Part shown: positions 27,273 to 36,450 of the stretch, piece by piece
Layout: every line of letters starts with the position of its first letter
How positions within the stretch are numbered: position 1 is the first letter of the stretch
Source of the DNA: CBDDKS01 sp965230335
GTDB taxonomy: Bacteria > Pseudomonadota > Gammaproteobacteria > Enterobacterales > Kangiellaceae
Direction: 5' to 3'
NCBI GenBank assembly: GCA_965230335.1
Contig: CBDDKS010000006.1
Coordinates: forward strand, 1,178,001 to 1,242,000
DNA length: 64,000 bases
Translations under genes and position numbers: made by a program
The notes under the pieces: generated by a model
Database searches by the model: none
What the model was told of the DNA's origin: nothing
Seen by the model: only the letters and a program-made list of their open reading frames with translations

Positions 27273-28285
27273 TGTTCAGTCAACCACATCATACGATGTT
27301 TTTCTAATTGAGGACGTAATGCTGTCTCAAACCAATGATGGATCTCCTGAAAATCATCATAACTCGACAAAGTTTGCACAATATAAGTCAAGGTTTGTGG
27401 AATAGATGGTAAATAATGACTCTTACCATCTCGATGATACAGCCTGACAAAAATACCTGCCGCTTTTAAGTGACGCTGTATTCCCATCCAGTCAAAATCC
27501 TGTATTAATTGTGACTCTTCAGGCAAAGACATATTGTGTTCTTTTGCTAACAAAGCATACATCTGTAGCCATTGAAGTTGCTGCGCCCTTGTCCAGCCAA
27601 TATAACAATCTTTGAGAAGAGAAACGACGTCATACATAATGGGGCCCCAAACGGCATCTTGAAAATCAATAATTCCTAAAGTGTCATCATCCAGAATCAT
27701 TAAATTCCGTGAGTGATAATCCCGATGAACGGCAACAAAGGTTTGTGCACAGGCATTGTCGATTAATTGAGAAAATAAACTATCCAATAATTGTTGTTCA
27801 TCACTGGATAATGTCATGTTTAACTGTTTCTTTAATAACCATTCCGTAAACAATTCCATTTCCATGTGTAACTTGTTTTTATCATATAATGGAAAATCTG
27901 AGGCACGACGACACCCGCTCTGAATTTTCACCAGATCTACCAGTGCTTTTTTATACAGCTCATTGGCATTGTGTTCGTTTAACCCTGCCAGTAGTAAGTT
28001 ATCACCAAAATCCGACAGTAACATAAAACCCAGTGCTTCATCATAAGCCTGTATTTCTGGCAAACGGATAGCAGCCTTGGAAAAACACTGTCGCATTCGC
28101 ACAAACAGTGTCAGATCTTCTTTATCTGGTGGGGAATCAACCGCAATATAACTGGGTTGGGATGGCCAGCGAAAGTACCGGCGAAAACTGGCATCACCAG
28201 AAATTGACTTCAATTCAAGATGATTCATTGTTGTTTGTTGAGCAACCCATTGATTTAATTGCTGAAAACGTACATCATTTTGCAT
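27269..28285 (-). CDS. amgK: anomeric MurNAc/GlcNAc kinase
   Basis: Phosphorylates recycled MurNAc and GlcNAc at the anomeric carbon and feeds MurU. The 338-residue product has the aminoglycoside-phosphotransferase fold: FRRYFRW near the N-terminus, the Brenner-type motif VAVHRDYHSRNLMI with catalytic Asp and Asn, and the metal-binding IIDFQDAVWGPIMYDVVSL. It diverges from lptD with about 100 bases between the starts, as in Pseudomonas. This recycling route bypasses de novo UDP-MurNAc synthesis and is linked to fosfomycin tolerance in that genus. Confidence 0.92.
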   Translation of the reverse strand: MQNDVRFQQLNQWVAQQTTMNHLELKSISGDASFRRYFRWPSQPSYIAVDSPPDKEDLTLFVRMRQCFSKAAIRLPEIQAYDEALGFMLLSDFGDNLLLAGLNEHNANELYKKALVDLVKIQSGCRRASDFPLYDKNKLHMEMELFTEWLLKKQLNMTLSSDEQQLLDSLFSQLIDNACAQTFVAVHRDYHSRNLMILDDDTLGIIDFQDAVWGPIMYDVVSLLKDCYIGWTRAQQLQWLQMYALLAKEHNMSLPEESQLIQDFDWMGIQRHLKAAGIFVRLYHRDGKSHYLPSIPQTLTYIVQTLSSYDDFQEIHHWFETALRPQLEKHRMMWLTEQ

Positions 28286-28382
28286 ATATTAATACTTAAC
28301 CCAATCAACCTCAGGAATCACTCAATCAAACAAGATGCATTGCCGTGTTTGTTTGTTTAGAATTGTATGTTTTTTAAAACCT

Positions 28383-30686
28383 ATGTATCGTATTTTGTAT
28401 CGCTTAGCATTTTATAGCTTGCTCATCAGCTACTCCAGCCACCTGCCTGGAGCAAAGAATACGATCCTGGAGCATCATAAACAGACGCCATCGCCTTGTC
28501 TAGAAATAAGCCAAACAAAACCCAACACCCTGACTCAAATAGATTTCTCCAATCTAAATGCTCCCACTTTTGAATATCGCATTTTATTCGATTCTGCTTT
28601 TCACACGTCAAATCAGCCCCTTTCTCAGAGTGGGCTATATCTAAAAAATGCAACGCTCCTAAGTCAGGATCAAATCTTAAAAGCCCCTGATCTTATTTGG
28701 GAGCCAACCAGCAAAAATTTCAAAGCCAGTGGAGAGGTTATATTACAAACCCCCTCTATTTCATTAAATGCACAATCAGCCGAAGGCAATCTGATATCAA
28801 AACAGCTTGAACTCCTTAACACAACCTATCGATTGAATTTACAAAGTGGTCGAGGCAGCGCTCAACAAGTGTCATTAGAACAAAATGCCCCTTTAACACT
28901 CAAAAAGATAAGCTACACAACCTGCCCAGCAAATGATAACAGCTGGCGTATATCGGCTGGAAAGCTCTCTCTGGATACCAATGCTGGGTGGGGAAAAGCC
29001 CATAACATGACCTTGCATTTAGGCGATATCCCTGTTTTTTACTTTCCTTATCTATTATTTCCAATCGATGATCGTCGTCTTAGTGGCTTGCTAACACCAA
29101 CCATTCACGACAACCAACGCAATGGTTTTGATATTACACTGCCCATTTATTGGAATATTGCCCTACAAATGGACGCAACCATTACACCAAGACTGATTGA
29201 AAAAAGAGGAGAACAGCTCAACCTGGAGTTCAGACATCTAAGTCGCTTTGGTAGTAGTCTGACAGAACTTGAGTGGCTGCCTAATGATGAACTCATCACA
29301 TCACCCACAGCCTCTTTAGACAGAAAGCGTTGGTTCTACCGGCTGAATAATCATTATCGTTTTTCACCTCACTGGTTTTTTCATCTGAATGCAAGTGATG
29401 TAAGCGACTCTTTTTATCTGAGTGATTTGAAACGTGGATTGGCAGAAACCAACCGTGACGCATTATCTCAAATGGCAAATTTAGGCTTTCAACACGATAG
29501 ATTGAATACACACATTATCTGGTCAAGATTTACGCCTCTACAATCCACAGTAACACCCTTTGAAACCAGACCTGCACTGTTTTTCAATACATTACTGTCA
29601 CACCCCGATTCACTGATCCATTGGTCCATTCATGCAAATACAGCAACCTTTGACAATGCTGATCCGACACAAATCACTGGTCGCCGCTCTCAAATCAGCT
29701 CCCAAATCAGCGCTCACCTGCAGAATAGTTGGTCTTTTGTAATACCCAGCCTTGAATATGAATCAACGTTATATCAACTCGATCCCTCAAATAGCCTTCT
29801 GGAAAGACGATTAACCAGAGAATTACCCAAGATCAGTCTAGATTCTGGATTATTCTTTGAACGTCGTAGCTCACGTTGGCTACAAACATTAGAACCCAGG
29901 CTCTATTGGCTCTATGTGCCTTTTAGAGATCAAACCCGACTGCCTGTTTTTGATACCAGTGAACCTGAATGGTCCTTTGAGCGCCTTTTCGAAAGTAATC
30001 GATTTGAAGGTCAAGACAGAGTCAGTGACAGCCAGCAGCTCAGTGTAGCCATGACACATCGGTGGATTAATGCTCAAACAGGACATGAAACACTACAGCT
30101 ATCATTAGGTCAGGCTTTTTACCGTCAACCACGACAAGTAACACTCCCAAACCTATTACAAAATCCAACAAAACAATCACCGCTCATCACTGATCTCACC
30201 TGGTCTTTTTCACCGAAACACCATTTACACAGTATGTTGGTTTACAATACAGAGAACGAGCAAACAGAAGAAGGTTATATGGGATGGACGCATACTCTGG
30301 ATGACAAAAATCGGGTTAAAGTGGCCTATCGAAGTAAAAGGAATAGGGCCATTTTTAGAGAGCAAAGTGAAATAGCATTTAATTGGTCAGTCAGCTCTCA
30401 CTGGCAATTTTTTGGACATTGGCAGCATGATTGGCGTCAAAATCAAGATCTTGAACATCAATTTGGTATACAATACGACAGTTGTTGCTGGTCGTTCAAA
30501 TTAGCCCACAGACGCTATTTAAATACCCGGAGTTCTTTTAACCTGTTAGACTCGGCAAAGACTAGGGAACTCTATAATCAAGACATTGTCTTTCAAATAA
30601 CACTGTCCGGTTTTGGTAATACTCAAAAAAATCCGTCTGCTCCTTTATTCGAAGATCACACTTGGGTACAACCCCCTAATTATTAA
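28383..30686 (+). CDS. lptD: LPS-assembly protein LptD
   Basis: Outer membrane translocon that inserts LPS at the cell surface together with LptE. The product has about 767 residues: a signal peptide, a periplasmic OstA-like domain (KASGEVILQTPSISLNAQSAEG), then a large barrel with the conserved FPIDDRRLSGLLTPTI stretch. Cysteines at PCLEIS, TTCPAND and the adjacent pair in DSCCWSF reproduce the four-cysteine pattern of the inter-domain disulfides. The ATG at 28383 opens the signal peptide directly; an upstream ATG at 28335 would give an over-long leader. It is first of lptD-surA-pdxA-rsmA. Confidence 0.93.
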   Translation: MYRILYRLAFYSLLISYSSHLPGAKNTILEHHKQTPSPCLEISQTKPNTLTQIDFSNLNAPTFEYRILFDSAFHTSNQPLSQSGLYLKNATLLSQDQILKAPDLIWEPTSKNFKASGEVILQTPSISLNAQSAEGNLISKQLELLNTTYRLNLQSGRGSAQQVSLEQNAPLTLKKISYTTCPANDNSWRISAGKLSLDTNAGWGKAHNMTLHLGDIPVFYFPYLLFPIDDRRLSGLLTPTIHDNQRNGFDITLPIYWNIALQMDATITPRLIEKRGEQLNLEFRHLSRFGSSLTELEWLPNDELITSPTASLDRKRWFYRLNNHYRFSPHWFFHLNASDVSDSFYLSDLKRGLAETNRDALSQMANLGFQHDRLNTHIIWSRFTPLQSTVTPFETRPALFFNTLLSHPDSLIHWSIHANTATFDNADPTQITGRRSQISSQISAHLQNSWSFVIPSLEYESTLYQLDPSNSLLERRLTRELPKISLDSGLFFERRSSRWLQTLEPRLYWLYVPFRDQTRLPVFDTSEPEWSFERLFESNRFEGQDRVSDSQQLSVAMTHRWINAQTGHETLQLSLGQAFYRQPRQVTLPNLLQNPTKQSPLITDLTWSFSPKHHLHSMLVYNTENEQTEEGYMGWTHTLDDKNRVKVAYRSKRNRAIFREQSEIAFNWSVSSHWQFFGHWQHDWRQNQDLEHQFGIQYDSCCWSFKLAHRRYLNTRSSFNLLDSAKTRELYNQDIVFQITLSGFGNTQKNPSAPLFEDHTWVQPPNY

Positions 30687-30712
30687 TAAAAAAACAGCTT
30701 TGGAAACACACT

Positions 30713-32008
30713 ATGAAACAGTATTGTTGGCTTTATATCTTTCTTTTCTTTGCCAGTACAATGCAAAATATTTTTGCAGAAACCTCGATTGATTCAGTGA
30801 TCGCTTTAGTCGAGGACGACGTTGTATTAAAAAGCGAATTGGATCGAAGAATCCACACCATCGTCCATCAGGCAAAACTAAAAAACCAATCCTTACCTGA
30901 TTTTAAAACATTACAAACTCAAGTGCTGGAGGGTCTCATTAATGAATCCATACGCTTGCAGATGGCACAAAGAGCAGGTGTACGCATTAGTGAACAAGAA
31001 CTTAATCAAACCATTTTCTCTATTGCAAAAGATAATAATATGAGTATTCAGGAATTTAGGGCTCATATAGAGAATGTTGAGAAAATACCCTTTGAACTTT
31101 ACCGCAGAGATATTCGTTCCGAAATTATGATAGGCCAAGTTACACAACATGAAGTCAGGCGACAAATTCATATCACTGAAAGAGAAGTGGATGATTTGGT
31201 GAAACAAATAGAAGAACAGGGTGAAGAACAAATCAAATACCATTTAGGACATATTTTAATCGCTGTATCCGACACTTCAGATCAAGACGTTATTAATAAT
31301 GCAAAAACAACCGCACAAGAACTGGTAAATAAACTAAGAAATAAAAATCAGGATTTTGCGCAACTGGCTGTTGCACACTCTTCGGGTACAAATGCTCTTA
31401 AAGGCGGTGATTTTGGTTGGCGATCGATTCATGAATTACCGACTTTATTTGCCAAACCAACAACACAACTGAAAATAGGTGATGTCAGTGATCCCATTCG
31501 TAGTGGCAGTGGCTATCATATTATTAAGTTACTGGATAAACGTGGCGAAGTGAAACATTACGTTGAAGAAGTGAAGATTCGTCATATTTTAATTAAGCCC
31601 AGTGAAATCATGACACTTGAAGAAGCCAAGAAAAAAGTTGAAGATATTCGTCAAGAGATTAGTGATGGCGGTGATTTTTCTGAACTGGCAAAAAAACACT
31701 CTGATGACCCTGGTAGTGCTAATTTAGGGGGTGTACTTGATTGGCAGGATCCAAAAGTCTATGTTGAACAATTTCAGCAAGCCATTCAGTCACTAGAACC
31801 CAATAAGTTAAGTGAGCCCGTACAAACACAATTTGGTTTTCATGTCATAGAACTTTTAGGCCGCAGAACTTCCGATTTAAGTCAAGAAGCAAAACGAAAA
31901 CAGGCTTTCAGTATTCTTGGGCAAAGAAAAATGCAGGAAGCAGCCCAAATTTGGATGAATCAAATTCGGGAAACTTCCTTTGTCAAAATTTTATTGAATA
32001 CCAATTAA
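30713..32008 (+). CDS. surA: periplasmic chaperone/prolyl isomerase SurA
   Basis: Escorts outer membrane proteins, including LptD, to the BAM complex. The 431-residue product (428 in E. coli) has a signal peptide ending at IFAE, an N-terminal chaperone domain (SVIALVEDDVVLKSELDRRI), two parvulin domains beginning at YHLGHILIAV and KIRHILIKPSE, and a closing C-terminal helix. It starts 26 bases after lptD, a conserved pairing. Confidence 0.96.
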   Translation: MKQYCWLYIFLFFASTMQNIFAETSIDSVIALVEDDVVLKSELDRRIHTIVHQAKLKNQSLPDFKTLQTQVLEGLINESIRLQMAQRAGVRISEQELNQTIFSIAKDNNMSIQEFRAHIENVEKIPFELYRRDIRSEIMIGQVTQHEVRRQIHITEREVDDLVKQIEEQGEEQIKYHLGHILIAVSDTSDQDVINNAKTTAQELVNKLRNKNQDFAQLAVAHSSGTNALKGGDFGWRSIHELPTLFAKPTTQLKIGDVSDPIRSGSGYHIIKLLDKRGEVKHYVEEVKIRHILIKPSEIMTLEEAKKKVEDIRQEISDGGDFSELAKKHSDDPGSANLGGVLDWQDPKVYVEQFQQAIQSLEPNKLSEPVQTQFGFHVIELLGRRTSDLSQEAKRKQAFSILGQRKMQEAAQIWMNQIRETSFVKILLNTN

Positions 32009-32014
32009 TCTTTT

Positions 32015-32998
32015 ATGGCACTTCCCAAGTTACTGATAACCTGTGGTGAGCCTGCAGGTATAGGTACAGAAATTGTTTTAAAGGCATTAACAAAAAACTA
32101 CCCAGCTCACATCATAGTCGCCGGTGATATCCATTGGATGGAAACCCTGTCACACCAAATGGGACTACCTATTCAATTAGAATCCATTAATCGAGTAGAG
32201 GAATCCCGAACACATCATTCCGGCATCATTCAGGTATTGCACCAGACATTACCTTCACTCGTTACTCTGGGAAAACTCGATGCCTCCAATGCTCCTTATG
32301 TCTATCAACAACTTGATTTGGCACACACACTGGCTATACAAAAGCAAGTAGATGCCATCGTCACTGCGCCTGTCCATAAATTCGTATTGAATCATCCACA
32401 AACACCCTTTACAGGTCACACAGACTATTTTGCCAAAAAAAGTCAGACCGATCATGTCGTCATGATGCTGGCCAGCGAAAAAATGCGTGTTGCGTTGGTC
32501 ACAACACATTGTCCTTTACGAGAAGTCGCCAACAAGATATCAACAGACAATATTATTGCAATACTTAAAGTTTGCATCACCGCATTACAACACCAAGGGA
32601 TTTCACACCCTCATATTAAAGTAGCTGGATTAAACCCTCATGCCGGTGAACAAGGTTTGTTGGGTCAAGAAGATGATCAGATAATTACTCCAGCTATCCA
32701 AAGTGTACAATCATTGAATGCAAGTATTACCGGGCCTTATCCAGCAGACACACTGTTTTCTGAACAAACTTTAACTTCAACGGACTTATTTCTCTGTATG
32801 TATCACGATCAGGGTTTGCCTGTGATTAAATATGCCAGCTTTGGTGCTTGCGCCAATATCAGTTTGGGTTTACCTTATTTTAGAACATCTGTTGACCATG
32901 GAACCGCTCTTGATATTGCTCATCAGTTTACAGCCAGCAGTAGCAGCCTTGAATACGCGATTCATTATGCTATTAAAATGAACACCGCCCTATCATAG
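32015..32998 (+). CDS. pdxA: 4-hydroxythreonine-4-phosphate dehydrogenase
   Basis: NAD-dependent oxidation step of pyridoxal 5'-phosphate synthesis by the DXP-dependent route. The 327-residue product has GEPAGIGTEI near the start, VTAPVHK, GHTDYFA, LNPHAGEQGLLGQED and the metal-binding YHDQGLPVIKY. It sits between surA (6 bases) and rsmA (36 bases), the standard order. DXP-route PLP synthesis normally needs serC too, and serC is missing from its usual place after gyrA in this window. Confidence 0.95.
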   Translation: MALPKLLITCGEPAGIGTEIVLKALTKNYPAHIIVAGDIHWMETLSHQMGLPIQLESINRVEESRTHHSGIIQVLHQTLPSLVTLGKLDASNAPYVYQQLDLAHTLAIQKQVDAIVTAPVHKFVLNHPQTPFTGHTDYFAKKSQTDHVVMMLASEKMRVALVTTHCPLREVANKISTDNIIAILKVCITALQHQGISHPHIKVAGLNPHAGEQGLLGQEDDQIITPAIQSVQSLNASITGPYPADTLFSEQTLTSTDLFLCMYHDQGLPVIKYASFGACANISLGLPYFRTSVDHGTALDIAHQFTASSSSLEYAIHYAIKMNTALS

Positions 32999-33034
32999 AC
33001 TAAAAATAATAATCACAGTGACTCTTTCACCTCA

Positions 33035-33835
33035 ATGAAACCCTACTATCATAAAGCCCGCAAACGTTTTGGACAAAATTTTCTGCAGGATGAATCTATC
33101 ATTCAACGTATTATTCAAAGTATTCAACCCAAAGCTGACGATTCTATTATAGAAATTGGCCCTGGACTTGGTGCCTTAACCCGACCTCTTTTATTACAAA
33201 GCAAAAAAATACGCGTCATTGAATTAGATAGAGATATTATCCCAAAATTAAAAATCCTGTGTTTTGGTGATGGAGAACTTGATATTATTCAAGCTGATGC
33301 TCTCACAGTCAACTTTTCTGAACTCGCCATGGATGGAAAAAAACTTCGCATCATTGGCAATCTTCCCTATAACATATCAACCCCTTTACTTTTTCATTTG
33401 TTTCAGAGTCTTATAGTTATTCAGGATATGCACTTCATGTTGCAGAAAGAAGTGGTTGAGCGACTCACAGCCAGTTGTGGTGGAAAAAGTTATGGAAGAC
33501 TCAGTATCATGGCACAATATTTTTGTCATACAGAATATTTATTTACAGTAGAACCTGCAGCTTTCAAACCGGCACCCAAAGTCGATTCTGCCATTATTCG
33601 TTTAACACCTATAGAGCCCGAAAATCGCTTGAATACCGATGTCACATTACTCAATAAAATTGTGACACAAGCTTTTCAGATGAGACGAAAAACCATTAGA
33701 AACAGTCTGAAACCTTTTTTTCATGAATCTGAACTTATCCAGCTTCAGATTGACCCTCAGGCAAGAGCTGAAACATTATCCATTGAAACATTTGTACAAC
33801 TGACTGATTATCTATTATCAAAAGATACTTCATAA
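33035..33835 (+). CDS. rsmA: 16S rRNA dimethyladenosine transferase
   Basis: Also called KsgA; dimethylates two adjacent adenines near the 3' end of 16S rRNA during 30S maturation. The 266-residue product has KRFGQNFLQDESI, the SAM-binding IEIGPGLGALTRPLL and the catalytic NLPYNISTPLL motif. It is last of the lptD-surA-pdxA-rsmA series; apaG and apaH, which follow in many relatives, are not present. Confidence 0.96.
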   Translation: MKPYYHKARKRFGQNFLQDESIIQRIIQSIQPKADDSIIEIGPGLGALTRPLLLQSKKIRVIELDRDIIPKLKILCFGDGELDIIQADALTVNFSELAMDGKKLRIIGNLPYNISTPLLFHLFQSLIVIQDMHFMLQKEVVERLTASCGGKSYGRLSIMAQYFCHTEYLFTVEPAAFKPAPKVDSAIIRLTPIEPENRLNTDVTLLNKIVTQAFQMRRKTIRNSLKPFFHESELIQLQIDPQARAETLSIETFVQLTDYLLSKDTS

Positions 33836-34345
33836 AATTTACAAAAACCGAACCACCTCACAACCATTCACAACAAGTGCCCGCGCAGCGAAACAGTTTT
33901 TTTCTCCTCTTTTTGAACGCTTGCAAAAAGAGGGCAGGCTTTCAGAGAAGAAAGTCTGAATCATCTTAACTGTAGATTATTTTGATATAGTGATTTATCT
34001 ATAAATAAATTATTTTTGTGACTGATTCAGATTAGGGGCTGTTTATCTTTTATAGTTTATAGCTTCATATAAAACATGATTAACTTTGTAAGAGAAGTCT
34101 GTATTTTTTGTAAGATATTGTCCATTTAAATCTCAATAAATTTTAGGACAAAGGCAGTGTTTTTTTATCCAAAACAATAAGATAATTTCATTTTCTTTGT
34201 ATACAAAAAAAAGAATATTAAACTATATGATGACTTAACCTATTTTTATCTCAAAGGATTTATAGACTTAATAGAATTTTCATAGGAAAATTTTTGCATG
34301 TCTAATAATAGTGATTCTGCTCTAGATTAAACATGGAGATCTACA
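33836..34345. other. 510-bp intergenic region with hairpin and repeat copy
   Basis: No gene is visible. At 33906-33933 CCTCTTTTTG and its complement form a 10-bp stem with an 8-base loop; a run of T on its left side means it would terminate better on the minus strand, but it may still mark the end of the rsmA transcript. A copy of the dispersed repeat lies at 34033-34055. The remainder is AT-rich and should hold the protease promoter; a good GGAG ribosome site precedes the ATG at 34346. Confidence 0.5.
34033..34055 (+). repeat. copy 3 of the dispersed TAGAGCCTGTTTATC repeat
   Basis: 21 of 23 bases match the arm at 17682 and the copy at 23754; it begins TAGGGGCTG instead of TAGAGCCTG. It is a single arm, not a hairpin, in the empty region between rsmA and the protease gene. 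Confidence 0.6.
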
Positions 34346-36331
34346 ATGACTCAACAAGCTAAATTTAAATTCGGTGGACAACGAAGTCGATATTGTCGTT
34401 TAAAAACCAGTCATGATTTACTCGCTGTAAGAATCCAGGGTAAAGGGTTGTTACACAATAAAGAACTTTCAACAGATGCCTATCAGTCATTGCGTCAATG
34501 TGAAAGTATCTTTTGTATTCCTGAAGCTGGTGTAGAAGTCTTTCGCGTAACCGATAAAAAATCAACACGAAAAGTAAGAGATCATTTACGCTTACTTTTA
34601 AGAAAAGAATCCAATGTTCGGTTTGCAGGAAGATGCCTCCATAAAAGTTCTGGAGCACCTGTTCTTTATACAGAGAATCTTTTTATTAAATTCAATGACC
34701 GCTTAACTAAAACAGCCTGCGAAAAACTCATTAAAACCCATAAACTGACTTTAAAACGTCCCTTAACCTACGCAAAAAATGCTTACTTTGTATCAGGTGT
34801 TGAAGGATGTGGTCAATCCATATTTGACACATCACTAGAATTACTCAAACATGACTCTGTTGACTTATGCCACCCCGAATTGATTCAAATGTCTTCCAAT
34901 AAATCTGCCTTTGACAATCAATGGCATTTAAAAAAAACCCGCATCAATGGCAGGATGATTAATGCCCATGCGCATATTGAAGAGGCCTGGACACTCAGTC
35001 AGGGTGACAATATGACTATTGCGATCATTGATGATGGCGTTGATCTGGCACATGCGGAGTTTGCAGGCAGTCAAAAAATTGTTGCCCCTCGTGATGTCAC
35101 CCGCCGTAATAATAATCCAAATCCAAGAAGCAACGATCGACATGGTACAGCTTGTGCTGGTGTTGCCTGCGCCAATGGCCTGGATGGTGCGTCAGGTGTT
35201 GCACCCAAATCGACATTACTCCCCATTCGCCTGGCATCCCATTTAGGTTCTCAGGCCGAAGCCGATGCTTTTGTTTGGGCAGCCGATCATGGTGCCGATG
35301 TCATCTCCTGTAGTTGGGGTCCTGCTGATGGCGTCTGGTGGGATGACAATGATCCTCTGCACGATGAAGAAACCTTACTCCCAGATTCAACCCGTTTAGC
35401 CATTGATTACGCTGTGCAACAAGGGCGAAATGGTAAAGGTTGTGTTATCACCTGGGCGGCTGGCAATGGTAATGAGCCTGTAGAACATGATGGTTATGCC
35501 AGTTATGACAAAGTACTGGCCATTGCTGCCTGCAATGATGAAAACCGAAAGTCAGCCTACAGTGATTTTGGCAGCACTATTTTTTGTTGCTTCCCTAGCA
35601 GTCATGGTGTTCCATCTCTGACTCCAGGTATCTGGACAACGGATAATACTGGTATTTCCGGATACAATACAGGCGCAATAGAAGACGGTGATCACGACGG
35701 GGATTACACCAATTCTTTTGGTGGCACATCCAGTGCCTGCCCGGGTGTCGCGGGTGTCGCAGCCTTGATATTGTCTATCAACCCCGATTTAAGGTGGGAT
35801 CAGGTTAAAGATATTATGCAGCGTAGTTGCGATAAAATTGATACGACCAACGGTGACTATGACGAATCAGGTCACAGCCCAATATATGGTTATGGACGCA
35901 TCAATGCCAAAAAAGCGCTTGAAATGGCTGTCCCATCCACACCACCCAGCATTCGTTATTCCATCGAACACAAACGTGTTGAATCTCTAGCAATACAAGA
36001 CAACAAAGAAACCCGCGTGCAGTTAAACATAGCCGATAACGATCCTTTGCTTGATGTTAAAGTCAGTATTGATATTCAGCACTCATGGATTGGAGATTTA
36101 TCCATGCAGCTACTCCCTCCTGCCTCTTTAAATATCGCCCCAATTATGCTGCATAACAGAGACGGTGAAAGCAGCGTTAATTTAAGAAAAACCTATGATT
36201 CCTTACAAATTGATGAATTAAATCAATTAAAAGGTCATTCACCCAAAGGACTTTGGAAACTCAAGATAAAAGATCATGCCAACCATGATGAAGGACAACT
36301 GGTAAGCGTTGCATTGATTTTTGGTTTTTAA
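34346..36331 (+). CDS. subtilisin/kexin-like serine protease with P domain
   Basis: The 661-residue product has a roughly 200-residue N-terminal extension, an S8 catalytic domain and a C-terminal P (proprotein convertase) domain near 545-660 (HSWIGDLSMQLLPP, GLWKLKIKDHANHDEG). The triad is Asp229 (IIDDGVD), His266 (DRHGTACAG) and Ser462 (GGTSSACPG), with the oxyanion Asn in AAGNGNE, so it should be active. No signal peptide is seen at the ATG, which has a good GGAG site. It is therefore cytoplasmic or exported by another route. The layout resembles cyanobacterial calcium-dependent proteases; substrate unknown. Confidence 0.85.
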   Translation: MTQQAKFKFGGQRSRYCRLKTSHDLLAVRIQGKGLLHNKELSTDAYQSLRQCESIFCIPEAGVEVFRVTDKKSTRKVRDHLRLLLRKESNVRFAGRCLHKSSGAPVLYTENLFIKFNDRLTKTACEKLIKTHKLTLKRPLTYAKNAYFVSGVEGCGQSIFDTSLELLKHDSVDLCHPELIQMSSNKSAFDNQWHLKKTRINGRMINAHAHIEEAWTLSQGDNMTIAIIDDGVDLAHAEFAGSQKIVAPRDVTRRNNNPNPRSNDRHGTACAGVACANGLDGASGVAPKSTLLPIRLASHLGSQAEADAFVWAADHGADVISCSWGPADGVWWDDNDPLHDEETLLPDSTRLAIDYAVQQGRNGKGCVITWAAGNGNEPVEHDGYASYDKVLAIAACNDENRKSAYSDFGSTIFCCFPSSHGVPSLTPGIWTTDNTGISGYNTGAIEDGDHDGDYTNSFGGTSSACPGVAGVAALILSINPDLRWDQVKDIMQRSCDKIDTTNGDYDESGHSPIYGYGRINAKKALEMAVPSTPPSIRYSIEHKRVESLAIQDNKETRVQLNIADNDPLLDVKVSIDIQHSWIGDLSMQLLPPASLNIAPIMLHNRDGESSVNLRKTYDSLQIDELNQLKGHSPKGLWKLKIKDHANHDEGQLVSVALIFGF

Positions 36332-36450
36332 ATATCTATACATAACATCAAGGAAGATGAAAATATAGATTTCAAGGACTTATCCCTCTGAAGCCCTGCA
36401 AAAATCCTGTTTTCAGCTATGCTTACAGACATGTCCAGGAGCTTTTTTCC

